Source: JALEFZ01 sp039820545
Lineage (GTDB): Bacteria > Bacteroidota > Bacteroidia > J057
Length of the DNA stretch: 64,000 nt
Reading direction: 5' to 3'
NCBI GenBank assembly: GCA_039820545.1
Contig: JBCBPW010000015.1
Span: 33,893 to 97,892, forward strand
In this document: positions 1 to 8,355 of the stretch, in pieces
Layout of the letters: each line of letters opens with the position of its first letter
Numbering within the stretch: the first letter of the stretch is position 1
Program-made: the position numbers and the translations under genes
Notes under the pieces: model-generated
The model's input: the letters and a program-made list of their open reading frames with translations, nothing else
Databases searched by the model: none
Told to the model about the DNA's origin: nothing

Positions 1-112
1 ATGCCATACCCGTGTCCTCTGGTAAGTGAAGTAATATTTCTTCGATTGCTTTGAGACCACCAGCAGAGGCACCTATACCAACTATGGGGAAATTGTGAGA
101 ATATGCACTCAT
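1..112 (-). CDS. CheB-type methylesterase N-terminus (partial)
   Basis: Only the first ~37 codons are inside the window; the gene continues past position 1. The reverse strand reads MSAYSHNFPIVGIGAS, then AGGLKAIEEILLHLPEDTGM. This is the glycine-rich opening strand-loop-helix of CheB methylesterase domains, in particular those that begin large CheB-CheR-PAS sensor proteins, where PIVGIGASAGG sits at the extreme N-terminus. The ATG at 110-112 is chosen because the motif follows directly; the frame stays open a little further upstream. The role (glutamyl-methylester hydrolysis on receptors, or a signalling fusion) is inferred from the family; the catalytic His and Asp lie outside the window. 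Confidence 0.6.
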   Translation of the reverse strand, partial: MSAYSHNFPIVGIGASAGGLKAIEEILLHLPEDTGMA

Positions 113-368
113 ATCAAGGGGATTTAGGCCTACAGAAAATGAAGATCTTGTATTCTGTTGTTGGATTATTCATCAATTTAATACATCGATGATGATGTCT
201 TGGAGTTGGAAAAGGAAAGAAAAAGACAGAATACTTGTTGCAATCAATATATATAAATATATCAAGGTATTGTTATCGAAAAAAAGAAATTATCCCTATT
301 TCTTGTATTTGTACATGGGTTTGAGTGGTGGGATACACGTTTTACTTTTCTGGGTAGAAGTGGACGAT

Positions 369-929
369 TTACAAACGGCCTAATAGTTCCTCTTTTTTAT
401 TTTCATACTCCAATAGGGTCAATTTTCCATCATTGTATCTTTCGTATAGCATATCGATGGTGCGCATGATTTCATCTCTCATGTTGAGCCAGTCCAACTC
501 CGTGCTACTGTAGCCTTCATAACTTTGTTTCACGATTTTTTCGGCGGTAGGATCGTACCGGGAGAGATTTTCGAGTATGCGTTTGAGTGTATGTGCGACC
601 TGATCGTTTTTGGTACGCAGCGTATGTTGTAGAAATTGGGCTTGCTGATTGGAGAATACGATGAGTTTATTTCCACTCATTTGGACCTCTCTTATATCCT
701 CTAGCAGAAATGATCCATCTTCATAGTAGCAAGTATCTTCTGTAAACAGCAGGGTAGCGCTACTAAATGTTCCTGAATGGAGATGCATGGCGATGACATC
801 GCTAGGGCTTGCAATACGCTTGTCGCGGATCAGGATTCGCCCCAGTTTGATGGCTGGTAAATTGGGCACTCGGTAAAGACCATTCTTTTCGTCTTGTGGA
901 AACTTTTCTTTCAGGATCTCAGCGTACAT
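369..929 (-). CDS. PH-like / SHOCT-like small cytosolic protein
   Basis: A 186-residue soluble protein with no signal peptide or membrane segment. The N-terminal two thirds is beta-rich with short strands of the kind seen in bacterial PH-like domains (about residues 25-105). The last ~35 residues (IMRTIDMLYERYNDGKLTLLEYENKKEELL) resemble the SHOCT helical hairpin, with its aromatic and Leu spacing and the x-G-x-L-T-x-x-E-Y turn. SHOCT is usually a C-terminal oligomerisation or binding module, so a scaffold role is possible, but the function is unknown. It stands alone, convergent with nothing and divergent from the glycosyltransferase gene downstream. Confidence 0.6.
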   Translation of the reverse strand: MYAEILKEKFPQDEKNGLYRVPNLPAIKLGRILIRDKRIASPSDVIAMHLHSGTFSSATLLFTEDTCYYEDGSFLLEDIREVQMSGNKLIVFSNQQAQFLQHTLRTKNDQVAHTLKRILENLSRYDPTAEKIVKQSYEGYSSTELDWLNMRDEIMRTIDMLYERYNDGKLTLLEYENKKEELLGRL

Positions 930-1069
930 AATACCAATTTAGGGAAATCTTCGATTTTGGCTCAAAAAAACGAAGTAGACTTCAGATTATAAAAAATCAT
1001 GCGAATCCATGCGATTAAGCATGATGTGGGAGGGAATACTGTCGGAATCCCTTTTTTCTTAGAAGAAGG

Positions 1070-3079
1070 ATGATAACTTTGCCTCCAGAAAATTTAGGAG
1101 TTATCGACCTCAGTATCATCATCGTCAACTACAACGTCAAGCATTTTCTCGAGCAATGCCTGCGTTCGGTCCAACGTGCCACCGTGGATATACAGGCCGA
1201 GGTCATCGTCGTGGACAATAACTCCCAAGATGGCAGCCAGCAGATGGTGCGCGAAAAGTTTGCTGAGGTCATCCTGATTGATAATCAAGACAACCCTGGG
1301 TTTTCCAAAGCGAATAATCAGGGGATTGACATCGCGAAGGGACGCTACCTTCTACTGCTCAATCCCGACACAGTCGTCGCAGAAGATACTTTCACCCGTT
1401 GCCTCACCTTTATGGACCAGCATCCTGATGCAGGAGCCTTAGGCATCAAGATGATCGATGGCTATGGAAAATTTTTGCCTGAATCAAAACGAGCGCTTCC
1501 TACTCCATGGGTTTCTTTTTATAAAATATTTGGTCTGTCTGCGCTTTTCCCTCAGTCCAAGCGTTTTGGAAAGTATCATTTGACATTTCTGGATAAGGAA
1601 GAGAATCATGAAATAGAAATACTTTCAGGAGCTTTCATGTGGATGCGGGCCTCTCTGATTAGGGAAATAGGAGGCTTGGATGAAACTTTCTTCATGTATG
1701 GAGAAGACATTGACATGTCTTACAGGGTAATTTTGGCTGGGATGAAGAATTATTATCTCTCAGATGCCCGTATTATCCATTACAAAGGAGAAAGTACCAA
1801 GACAGGAAGTCTGAACTACGTCAAGGTCTTTTATCAGGCCATGATCATTTTTGCAAAGAAGCACTTTGGGGGAACACGCAAGCGGTTCTTTATTGCCGCG
1901 ATCAGACTCGCGGTATACTTTCGGGCCTTACTGGCTGTCTTGTATAGAGTGACGACACGCTATGGATTCGCCTTGCTTGAAGGCTTGATCGTGTATACGG
2001 GGATGTATGGGATTAAGGCCTACTGGGAGCACTACATTCGATTCATAGAAGGAGGTACTTACCCTCCTGAATTTTCCCAGTTGTACATGCCCGCCTATAC
2101 CCTGCTATTCATCGTCCTACTATGGACGCTGGGTGCTTACAAAAGACCCTTTAGGTTGCGTCCGCTGGTATTGGGACCCTTCTTAGGATTCATTACCATC
2201 GCCACAGTCACTTATATGGTGGGACCCATTCAAAATTTCTCTCGTGCGATCGTCGGACTCTCGGCGGTCTTTACGATGATCATGGCACTGGCGACTCGCG
2301 GACTCATCAATCAAAGGCAGAGAGGGAATTTCTTTTTTACCGAACAAAGCCATCGACGCATCCTCCTTGTTGGAGGTCTAAAGGAAATTCAGTCTGTACT
2401 TTCGTGGCTTTCGGCGAGTTATCCTTATCCTCTTCAGGTTGTAGGAGTCATTAGCACTACAAATAATCTTCCAGATGGAGTAGAGCTAAATCTTCTGGGG
2501 CGGCCTGAAGAGATTCGTCAAATCGTCCGCCTATATCAAATTGAAGAAGTTGTCTACTGCAATGCGCAGCTTCCCACAAACCAGATCTTCGATATGCTGG
2601 AGTCACTTCAAGGGCTAAATGTAGATGCGAAGATCGTTCCGCCTGATACAGAGAGTTTGGTAGGTCCTCAGCAGATCTTGCAGCCTTTTCAGTTGGCTAC
2701 TGCAAACTATCTTCTTGCGCAGCCCGAGCAAAGAAGACATAAGCGTTGGGTAGATGGGCTAGGGGCGTTCTTGTTGTTGGTAACATTTCCGATTTTGGGT
2801 CTGGCCTACAGACAGCCAGCAAAGGCTTTTCAGGGACTGTGGCAGGTACTGCGTGGCAAGAAGCACTTGGTAGGCTATAGCAAGCCTGCTTCCCATTTGC
2901 CTCCGCTGAAGGAGGGGTTGCTGAATTTGGCACATCGTCTAGGGAAGGCCTATGATCCAAATATCAGTCCGGCACTAGATGATTTTTATGCGAGAGAATA
3001 CACATGGACGATGGATGTGGATACGCTTTTTAATGGTTGGCGAAGCATAGGAGGGGGACATGGGCGAAACAAAGCGTGA
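1070..3079 (+). CDS. GT2 glycosyltransferase fused to a degenerate sugar-phosphate transferase
   Basis: 669 residues in three parts. Residues ~13-250 are a family 2 glycosyltransferase of the rhamnosyltransferase (WbbL) type: SIIIVNYNVKHFLEQCL, the acidic NPDT motif, and GGLDETFFMYGEDIDMSYR. Residues ~275-425 hold about five hydrophobic segments. Residues ~435-560 form a Rossmann-like CoA-binding fold (RRILLVGG), as in the N-half of WbaP-type initiating transferases. The tail (~565-669) keeps the outline of a bacterial sugar transferase: a KRWVDGLGAFLLLVTFPILG membrane helix, a WQVLRGKKHLVGYS segment, LPPLKEGL, and a final YTWTMDVDTLFN. The stretch that normally carries the KFRTM-type catalytic loop is missing, so this part is probably inactive. 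It is likely membrane-bound and acts in surface polysaccharide synthesis. No glycan cluster surrounds it. The ATG at 1070 is the only start before the GT2 fold. Confidence 0.85.
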   Translation: MITLPPENLGVIDLSIIIVNYNVKHFLEQCLRSVQRATVDIQAEVIVVDNNSQDGSQQMVREKFAEVILIDNQDNPGFSKANNQGIDIAKGRYLLLLNPDTVVAEDTFTRCLTFMDQHPDAGALGIKMIDGYGKFLPESKRALPTPWVSFYKIFGLSALFPQSKRFGKYHLTFLDKEENHEIEILSGAFMWMRASLIREIGGLDETFFMYGEDIDMSYRVILAGMKNYYLSDARIIHYKGESTKTGSLNYVKVFYQAMIIFAKKHFGGTRKRFFIAAIRLAVYFRALLAVLYRVTTRYGFALLEGLIVYTGMYGIKAYWEHYIRFIEGGTYPPEFSQLYMPAYTLLFIVLLWTLGAYKRPFRLRPLVLGPFLGFITIATVTYMVGPIQNFSRAIVGLSAVFTMIMALATRGLINQRQRGNFFFTEQSHRRILLVGGLKEIQSVLSWLSASYPYPLQVVGVISTTNNLPDGVELNLLGRPEEIRQIVRLYQIEEVVYCNAQLPTNQIFDMLESLQGLNVDAKIVPPDTESLVGPQQILQPFQLATANYLLAQPEQRRHKRWVDGLGAFLLLVTFPILGLAYRQPAKAFQGLWQVLRGKKHLVGYSKPASHLPPLKEGLLNLAHRLGKAYDPNISPALDDFYAREYTWTMDVDTLFNGWRSIGGGHGRNKA

Positions 3080-3248
3080 GTATCGCAGGTCATAAGATGG
3101 TAAGACCTATACAAAGGCTTAAAGAATCGAGTGTAAAAAGGTTATGGCTCACGAGTATTTTCAGCCTCACCTCTCATACCTTTCAGTCTGTCGTCTTACT
3201 TCGTACACCCTCAACAAGTAACTTGGGATGAGCATAAAAGATATTTTA

Positions 3249-3357
3249 CGTAGGTGGACAGAGGAAAACGGAATATGTATACTACAGCGTAGCTCCAACA
3301 AATAGCGGGACAGGCGCTTTTCATTCGTACTCTATTATAACCTGATTACATATGTCC
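3249..3357 (-). repeat. interspersed repeat family A, copy 1
   Basis: Begins gtaggtggacagagg and ends tgattacatatgtcca, the two family ends in inverted orientation. The interior shares tatactacagcgtagctcca and acaaatagcggga with the copy at 49751-50104 (opposite strand), and the end shares the complement of tgtaatcaggttata. No ORF is inside. The right end contains the ATG of the next gene. Confidence 0.8.
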
Positions 3358-4029
3358 AGGAACTTACGTATCCATACAAAAGAAATCAAGGCAGATCCAA
3401 ATTGGAATTTGTTCACTACTAGCACTTTCAGTCTCACGTCTCGCCTTTCACTTCTCATAGTCTACTTGCTTTGCTTTGCTATGGCGCTACTGATGGGCAC
3501 GGGGCTTACTTGGGCACAAGGAGACTGTCGCCTAAAGGTAGAGGATCTTTCACCTGTGATTCAGCGTTACAATCCTTTTTTTACCAATCATACATGGGAC
3601 GCTTCGGGCCAGATCGAAATGGCACGTATGGGAGAAGGAAGGATTTTGATGATTGCACAAGACGGATGTAAGCGCCACCATACGACTTTTACCCTTTTTT
3701 TGGACGCTTCTATCAAGCTTGGCGATCTCAATGCATGGGTAGAGGAGGTCAAAAGCCTATTTTTCAAAATCTATTGGGAGAATACCGATTATCAGATTTT
3801 CGGAGCAGGCTTTGAAGAAGGCTTTGTAGAAAAAATTAGTGTATATGGCCTCAATAATCAATTCAATTTTCCTTTGGCCACGCGCAATTTTATTTGCAGC
3901 ATCGCCTCTCAAAAAGATAAGGGGAGCCAGATCCGAATTGAGATGGTTGAATTTATTTTTAAGGAGAAGGTGATCAAGAAGAAGGAGGGGATTCCCCATG
4001 AGGAGGATGATGGGTGGAAAAAAAATTGA
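3352..4029 (+). CDS. Secreted protein of unknown function
   Basis: 225 residues as drawn. A hydrophobic stretch (LLIVYLLCFAMALLMGTGL) ending TWAQG at about residue 61 looks like a signal peptide, preceded by an unusually long ~35-residue polar lead. That lead is encoded by the end of repeat A and by sequence resembling the start of repeat B (actttcagtctcacgtct), so the true start may be further in. The mature part (~165 residues) has two Cys (GDCRLK, DGCKRHH), mixed alpha/beta character and a highly charged tail (KEKVIKKKEG, EEDDGWKKN). I recognise no family. It converges on ilvE with a shared hairpin at its stop codon. Confidence 0.55.
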   Translation: MSRNLRIHTKEIKADPNWNLFTTSTFSLTSRLSLLIVYLLCFAMALLMGTGLTWAQGDCRLKVEDLSPVIQRYNPFFTNHTWDASGQIEMARMGEGRILMIAQDGCKRHHTTFTLFLDASIKLGDLNAWVEEVKSLFFKIYWENTDYQIFGAGFEEGFVEKISVYGLNNQFNFPLATRNFICSIASQKDKGSQIRIEMVEFIFKEKVIKKKEGIPHEEDDGWKKN

Positions 4030-4050
4030 GGCAAATATCACATTCGCCTC
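4018..4050 (-). terminator. Bidirectional hairpin terminator at end of ilvE
   Basis: Stem gaggcaaat/attcgcctc (one mismatch) with loop atcac at 4028-4050. On the minus strand it is followed by eight T (complement of 4018-4025), a standard intrinsic terminator for the waaA-ilvE unit. It overlaps the stop of the convergent + gene. Confidence 0.65.
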
Positions 4051-4087
4051 AGTTTATTCTCATCTATGTATTCCTTTGTACGCAGGT

Positions 4088-5155
4088 TTAGATAGGTTGA
4101 ACCCATCCATAGGGATCTTCAACGATACCTGTTCGTAGGCCTATGAGTTGTTCACTTAGCCAAGGACCTACTTTGCGATCTTCGATATGTGGCAGTTTCC
4201 AGTCTTCTCCCGCAAATCCGATGGTGTCAATGTGTGAGATTGTGGCGGCTGTACCTGTACCGAAAGCCTCTTTCAGGCGCTTTTCTCTGTAGGCTTGCTG
4301 TAGTTCATAGATAGAAATCGGACGTGCCTCTACCTTATATCCTTTGTCTTCGAGTATGCGGATGACACTTTTTCGAGTGATTCCAGGTAGGATAGTACCT
4401 GAGAGACGCGGTGTCAATACTTTATCATCCAGGACGAAGAAAATATTCATCGTACCGCATTCCTCAATAAATTCTTGATTGCGTCCATCTAGCCAAAGCA
4501 CATTGTGGTAGCCTTGATCTTTAGCCAACTTATCGGGGAGTAAAGCAGATGCGTAGTTTCCTGCGGCTTTGGCAGCACCTGTACCTCCTGTAGCAGCACG
4601 GATAAAGTCTTTGGTTACCAATAGCTTGACAGGCTCCTTATAGTAGGCACCAACGGGACAAGTAAATACTGTGAAGATATAGCTATCAGAGGCTTTAACG
4701 CCGATATATTCATCTACAGCAAAGTAGAGAGGGCGAAGATATAGCGCGCCTTGATCAGGATTGGGAACCCATGCTTGGTCCAGTTTGACTAGCTCGCGGA
4801 TCCCATCCAAAAAGATTTCTTCGGGTATCGCAGGCATGGCTAGGCGGTAAGCAGAGTAGTTCATGCGCTTGAAGTTCTCCTCAGGACGAAACAGCAATAC
4901 TTCGCCGTTGGGTCCTTTATGCGCTTTCATCCCTTCAAACACTGCTTGTCCATAGTTCAGGGCAGAAATACTAGGTGCGAATTCCATTGGCCCATAGGGT
5001 AGAATTTCGGGTTCCTGCCATTCACCATTTTCATAGCGTGCCACGAGCATGTGGTCACTGAAAGCCTTCCCAAATGGGATGTGGTCCATATCTATCTCCG
5101 ATCTACGGGAAACAGGTACAGGCCGTATCTTAATACTAGGTGATACGATGTCCAT
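4088..5155 (-). CDS. ilvE: Branched-chain amino acid aminotransferase
   Basis: 355 residues, full length for the class IV PLP-dependent BCAT2-like group. It moves the amino group between Leu/Ile/Val and 2-oxoglutarate, as the last step of branched-chain amino acid synthesis or the first of breakdown. Visible landmarks are the substrate-loop region ISALNYGQAVFEGMKAH, the PLP-lysine region TGGTGAAKAAGNYASAL, the glutamate segment EFIEECGTMNIFFV, and the phosphate-binding SGTILPGITRKS and FGTGTAATIS loops. The protein is cytosolic. It is last of three closely spaced minus-strand genes (31 bp after the small secreted protein), so it is probably co-transcribed with waaA. Confidence 0.95.
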   Translation of the reverse strand: MDIVSPSIKIRPVPVSRRSEIDMDHIPFGKAFSDHMLVARYENGEWQEPEILPYGPMEFAPSISALNYGQAVFEGMKAHKGPNGEVLLFRPEENFKRMNYSAYRLAMPAIPEEIFLDGIRELVKLDQAWVPNPDQGALYLRPLYFAVDEYIGVKASDSYIFTVFTCPVGAYYKEPVKLLVTKDFIRAATGGTGAAKAAGNYASALLPDKLAKDQGYHNVLWLDGRNQEFIEECGTMNIFFVLDDKVLTPRLSGTILPGITRKSVIRILEDKGYKVEARPISIYELQQAYREKRLKEAFGTGTAATISHIDTIGFAGEDWKLPHIEDRKVGPWLSEQLIGLRTGIVEDPYGWVQPI

Positions 5156-5185
5156 AAGCTAAATATTTAAGTTTAGTAGTCCTCC

Positions 5186-5530
5186 TTAGTAAAAAATCGT
5201 CCGGTTGTAATCCTTCCCTTTATACTTCAGCACGAAGGGGTAGCGCTGACCCGAAACGAGGGGTTTGGTAGGAACCCTAATCTTGGCAAGGCCAATACGG
5301 TCAGTCACTTTCCCTTTGATCCAAAGCTTTTCTCGGTCGGAATTAAAAAGATGAAGCTCAACAAAACCAGGTTTGTTGATTTCATAAATGATTTCTATGT
5401 AACTCCCTTTATCGGTTATGTCCTTGATAAAGAGACGAGGAGTAGAAGAGGTAGAAGATACCGACTGAGCGTAGGCGCTGCTCAGAGAAAGGAAAAAAAG
5501 TATAATCAGGGAACACCAGAGCTGTTTCAT
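5186..5530 (-). CDS. Small secreted beta-sandwich-like protein
   Basis: About 114 residues from the ATG at 5528-5530, which is preferred because it opens a clean signal peptide (MKQLWCSLIILFFLSLSSAYAQ) and avoids running into waaA; a longer frame upstream would overlap waaA's 3' end. The mature ~90 residues alternate short strands (YIEIIYEINKPGFVELHLFN, RYPFVLKYKGKDYNR) like the small Ig/FlgD-like folds common in exported Bacteroidota proteins. Export to the periplasm or surface is likely; the role is unknown. It lies 37 bp after waaA and 30 bp before ilvE. Confidence 0.7.
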   Translation of the reverse strand: MKQLWCSLIILFFLSLSSAYAQSVSSTSSTPRLFIKDITDKGSYIEIIYEINKPGFVELHLFNSDREKLWIKGKVTDRIGLAKIRVPTKPLVSGQRYPFVLKYKGKDYNRTIFY

Positions 5531-5567
5531 ACATCGCAAGATAAGGAAAAACTGAACTTCTTTCAAC

Positions 5568-6836
5568 TCAACTTTGGAGGAAACCAACTTCTTGCAGCCA
5601 TTGACAAATTTGTAATGAGGCTCCTTTCTGTGACAGCACGAAGTCCTTGTTCTTACGGAAGATCTCAGATTTGTGTTGAGTATCCGACTGGATTTTGTCC
5701 CAAAGCTGCATCAATTCATTCGAATTTTGAATCGAAAATCCTCCACCCTGCGAAATACTCATTTCAGCTTCAGGATATTTGTCGTATATAGGACCAAAGA
5801 CCGTAGGGCAGCCAAACGCTATGGCTTCCAATATGTTATGTAGGCCTTGTCCAAAAGCCCCACCAACGTATGCGAGATCTGCGTAAGCATATAGCTTGGA
5901 TAAAGAGCCTATATGATCTATCCAAAGAATTTTCTTTTCAGTATTTTCAATATTCCAATTACTATACCGAATACTTTCCTCCTGAAAGACACTCATCCAT
6001 TTAACAATTCGTTCTTTATGGATCTCATGTGGAGCGATGATTATGCAAAGGTCCTGATTATGAGTATACAAGCTTTGAAAAGTTTCAAAAATGACGCTTT
6101 CATCCTCTGGCCAAGTACTTCCACACACCCAGCATGGACGTCCGTTTACAAATTCCGCAATTTTACCTATCTCACGCCAATTTGCTACATTTTCTGACAC
6201 CCTGTCAAAGCGCGTGTCAGCACTCGTAGTGACTTTTATTTTAGAAGAAAATTTTTGAAGAAGGTCGGTTGTAAGCGAATTTTGTGTAAAGATCTGTGCA
6301 AATCCCTCTAAGGCTAGGCGGTAAAGTGAGACTAAAGGACCTCCAAGGAAATTACTTTCAGCGCGTAGACTCGCAGAGATCAGAATATGAGGTATCGCTT
6401 TAGATCGAAGTTCCGAAAGCCAGTTGAGCCATAACTCATATTTGACAATAACGACAAGATGAGGTGTAAAATGATTCAACAAATACCTCATATTGTCTAG
6501 AGTATCTAGCGGGAGATACATTACATGGTCTGCATGTACATAGTCCTTACGTATCTCATAACCCGAAGGAGAGAAAAAAGTCAGTAGAATTTTATAATTG
6601 GGATACGTGTGTCTGATCTTATCTAGTATGGGGCGTCCTTGTTCAAATTCTCCTAAGGAAGCACAATGAAACCATATCACAGGTTCCTCCCATTGACTGA
6701 TCGTCTGGATCTCGGATTTCCAGTTTTTTCTGCCAGTGATCCAGCTTTTTGCCTTGGGAGAAAAGGGTGCTGCTAGCCTGATCGCCAGTCCATATAAGCG
6801 GATTCCTACATTGTACAGAAAAGACAAGAGCCCCAT
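5568..6836 (-). CDS. waaA: 3-deoxy-D-manno-octulosonic acid (Kdo) transferase
   Basis: 422 residues, a normal WaaA/KdtA length. The enzyme adds Kdo from CMP-Kdo to lipid IVA in lipopolysaccharide core synthesis, at the inner face of the inner membrane. The sequence shows an N-terminal membrane-anchor helix, the acceptor-domain motif WFHCASLGEFEQGRPIL with the conserved catalytic Glu, the Rossmann segment VVIVKYELWLNWL, CGSTWPEDE, APHEIHKERI, and the GT-B donor site AYVGGAFGQGLHNILEAIA followed by GCPTVFGP. It is first in a probable three-gene operon, with a recognisable promoter at 6859-6889. Confidence 0.95.
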   Translation of the reverse strand: MGLLSFLYNVGIRLYGLAIRLAAPFSPKAKSWITGRKNWKSEIQTISQWEEPVIWFHCASLGEFEQGRPILDKIRHTYPNYKILLTFFSPSGYEIRKDYVHADHVMYLPLDTLDNMRYLLNHFTPHLVVIVKYELWLNWLSELRSKAIPHILISASLRAESNFLGGPLVSLYRLALEGFAQIFTQNSLTTDLLQKFSSKIKVTTSADTRFDRVSENVANWREIGKIAEFVNGRPCWVCGSTWPEDESVIFETFQSLYTHNQDLCIIIAPHEIHKERIVKWMSVFQEESIRYSNWNIENTEKKILWIDHIGSLSKLYAYADLAYVGGAFGQGLHNILEAIAFGCPTVFGPIYDKYPEAEMSISQGGGFSIQNSNELMQLWDKIQSDTQHKSEIFRKNKDFVLSQKGASLQICQWLQEVGFLQS

Positions 6837-6845
6837 GTATCCTTT

Positions 6846-6857
6846 GCCAAATTTGGC
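6846..6857. promoter_or_regulatory. 12-bp palindrome in the waaA leader
   Basis: Perfect palindrome gccaaatttggc lying directly downstream of the waaA -7 box, about 10 bases before the start codon. The position suits an operator or leader element; no cognate regulator is identified. Confidence 0.4.
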
Positions 6858-6858
6858 G

Positions 6859-6889
6859 CAAAATTACATGAAACTCTTGTGAATAGAAA
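6859..6889 (-). promoter_or_regulatory. Bacteroidetes-type promoter of waaA
   Basis: On the minus strand the -7 box is TAATTTTG (complement of 6859-6866), an exact match to TAnnTTTG. The -33 box is TTTC (6886-6889), one base off TTTG, with a 19-base spacer. The -7 box ends 22 bases before the waaA ATG. Confidence 0.6.
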
Positions 6890-6934
6890 GCATAACCCGA
6901 TCTTTTGTACGAAAGTAGAAAGGTTATCTTGCGA

Positions 6935-8176
6935 TTATTGCTTGAGGATTTTTACACGCTCCGCTTGAGTATTGTCCACATATATGATCTCTAACATGTA
7001 CATTCCCGCTTCCATTTCCGTAAGATTAATGGCTTCACGGACAGTCCATCGGCCTACACGCTGTCCAAGGGAATTCAACAACTGGATGGAAGAAATAGCG
7101 GCCAGGTTATCGCTTTGGATGTATAGGTAGTCATTCGTAGGGTTGGGATAGGCAGCAAATTTGCTTGTTTGACTCAGTGGACCTTCCACATTTGCCAGCA
7201 AATCGGGACAGAGCAATTCAAAGAGAAAGTCTGAGGTAAAATCTCCTACCGAATCCCTTAACTCTTCTGTAGTCGTGAAATAACTCACGTGCCCATCGCT
7301 ATCCTCAATGGTAAACAGTCTATTGAATACACCTATGGAATTGCCTCTCTGCGACATGCTGAGACTGCCTGCTGCTTCAAGAATGGGTACGATCCCGAGC
7401 TGGATTTGGCCATCGCCATAAGGAACGATAGGGTCCATGTCATCGTGAAAAACCACAAAAGGAGGATCATTGGCATCGATCCATGAAGCATCGACCAATG
7501 CACCGCTATAGGAGATGAGCCCCTGTACCTCAGAAGTATACTGAAAGAGCGTGTTGCTATTGCCTTCCCAGCCTCCATTGTTGGCGATGGCTTGCTGGAT
7601 GAGGGAATCCGCAGGGGAGAGTTCTGTCGAGTCTAGCATGGCGACATGAGCAGCCGTGATGGCCCCCGCTGATACACCCCCTATAAAGATTTGGTCTGGA
7701 TCTATTCGAAAAGCATTGATTGAATCAATTTCAGCTTTCCAAAAGCGGACGGAGGCGCGCATGTCGCTGATGGCTTTGATGACGACATCTACGATATCTG
7801 CCTGGGTAGGAAAGGGAATGAAAGATCCGTCAAATAGGCGGTAGTCAATCGACGCAGTGACAAAGCCCCTTCTTGACAAATCCTCGCAAAGTGCTTTAAG
7901 TTGCTTGCGGTCGCCTGAGATGAAAGATCCTCCAAAGGCAAGTATGATCAACGGCCTCTGTGTTACCGTATCTCCCGCGGGTTCATAGATGTCCATAAAT
8001 AGCTCCTGGGCATTTCCCCCGATGGTGACATTTTCCCCATACTTGACTGCGAGGGTGCTATCTGTAGAAACAAAAATCTCCGATCTATAACGATCTCCTG
8101 CACAGGCCGACTGATCCTGGGCATGCAAAAAGAGGAGGCTGCAACTGAATAAGAGGAAGGAAAGTAAAATTTTCAT
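6935..8176 (-). CDS. Secreted alpha/beta-hydrolase esterase with T9SS sorting domain
   Basis: 413 residues: signal peptide (MKILLSFLLFSCSLLFLHAQ), an alpha/beta-hydrolase of the carboxylesterase/HSL type (~40-320), and a type A T9SS C-terminal domain (~340-413). The oxyanion region is AFGGSFISGDRK and the nucleophile elbow is GGVSAGAITAAH. A likely acid lies in HDDMDPIVPYGD and a late His in DSDGHVSYF. The tail YPNPTNDYLYIQS ... GMYMLEIIYVDN ... VKILKQ is the classic sorting signal, so the enzyme should cross the outer membrane by T9SS and be surface-attached or released. The substrate is unknown, probably an ester in polymer breakdown. Confidence 0.88.
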   Translation of the reverse strand: MKILLSFLLFSCSLLFLHAQDQSACAGDRYRSEIFVSTDSTLAVKYGENVTIGGNAQELFMDIYEPAGDTVTQRPLIILAFGGSFISGDRKQLKALCEDLSRRGFVTASIDYRLFDGSFIPFPTQADIVDVVIKAISDMRASVRFWKAEIDSINAFRIDPDQIFIGGVSAGAITAAHVAMLDSTELSPADSLIQQAIANNGGWEGNSNTLFQYTSEVQGLISYSGALVDASWIDANDPPFVVFHDDMDPIVPYGDGQIQLGIVPILEAAGSLSMSQRGNSIGVFNRLFTIEDSDGHVSYFTTTEELRDSVGDFTSDFLFELLCPDLLANVEGPLSQTSKFAAYPNPTNDYLYIQSDNLAAISSIQLLNSLGQRVGRWTVREAINLTEMEAGMYMLEIIYVDNTQAERVKILKQ

Positions 8177-8244
8177 AAGCTTGGATTCGATAAGTATTCT
8201 GGATGTACGCTAGAGGAAACATTCATAACAATTATGCTAAGTAA

Positions 8245-8312
8245 GAGGTCAGATGTTGAGATGTGAACCCACAAGGGATTTCGCCACGCTCAAGACAAGA
8301 GACTGAAAGTAT
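8245..8312 (-). repeat. interspersed repeat family B, copy 1
   Basis: The minus strand reads aatactttcagtctcttgtc, ttgagcgtggcgaaatccct, then tgtgggttcacatctcaaca. It is the same ~70-bp unit as 33845-33914 and 43618-43681. It contains the short hairpin ATCCC-TTGT-GGGTT (one mispair). Confidence 0.8.
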
Positions 8313-8355
8313 TGCTGTTGAAGACTTTTTGTCTTACGTATACCTCATTTGCTTA

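Noticed and set aside
189..383. 64-codon frame
   Set aside because: Low-complexity AT-rich frame (K/Y/I-rich) with no ribosome site, overlapping the end of the neighbouring gene.
1074..1081. Perfect TAnnTTTG octamer (taactttg)
   Set aside because: It lies within codons 2-4 of the glycosyltransferase gene and lacks a good TTTG at 19-21 bases upstream; no later start codon is usable, so probably chance.
3037..3231. 64-codon frame over the end of the glycosyltransferase gene
   Set aside because: Overlaps the real gene in another frame, then runs into repeat-like sequence.
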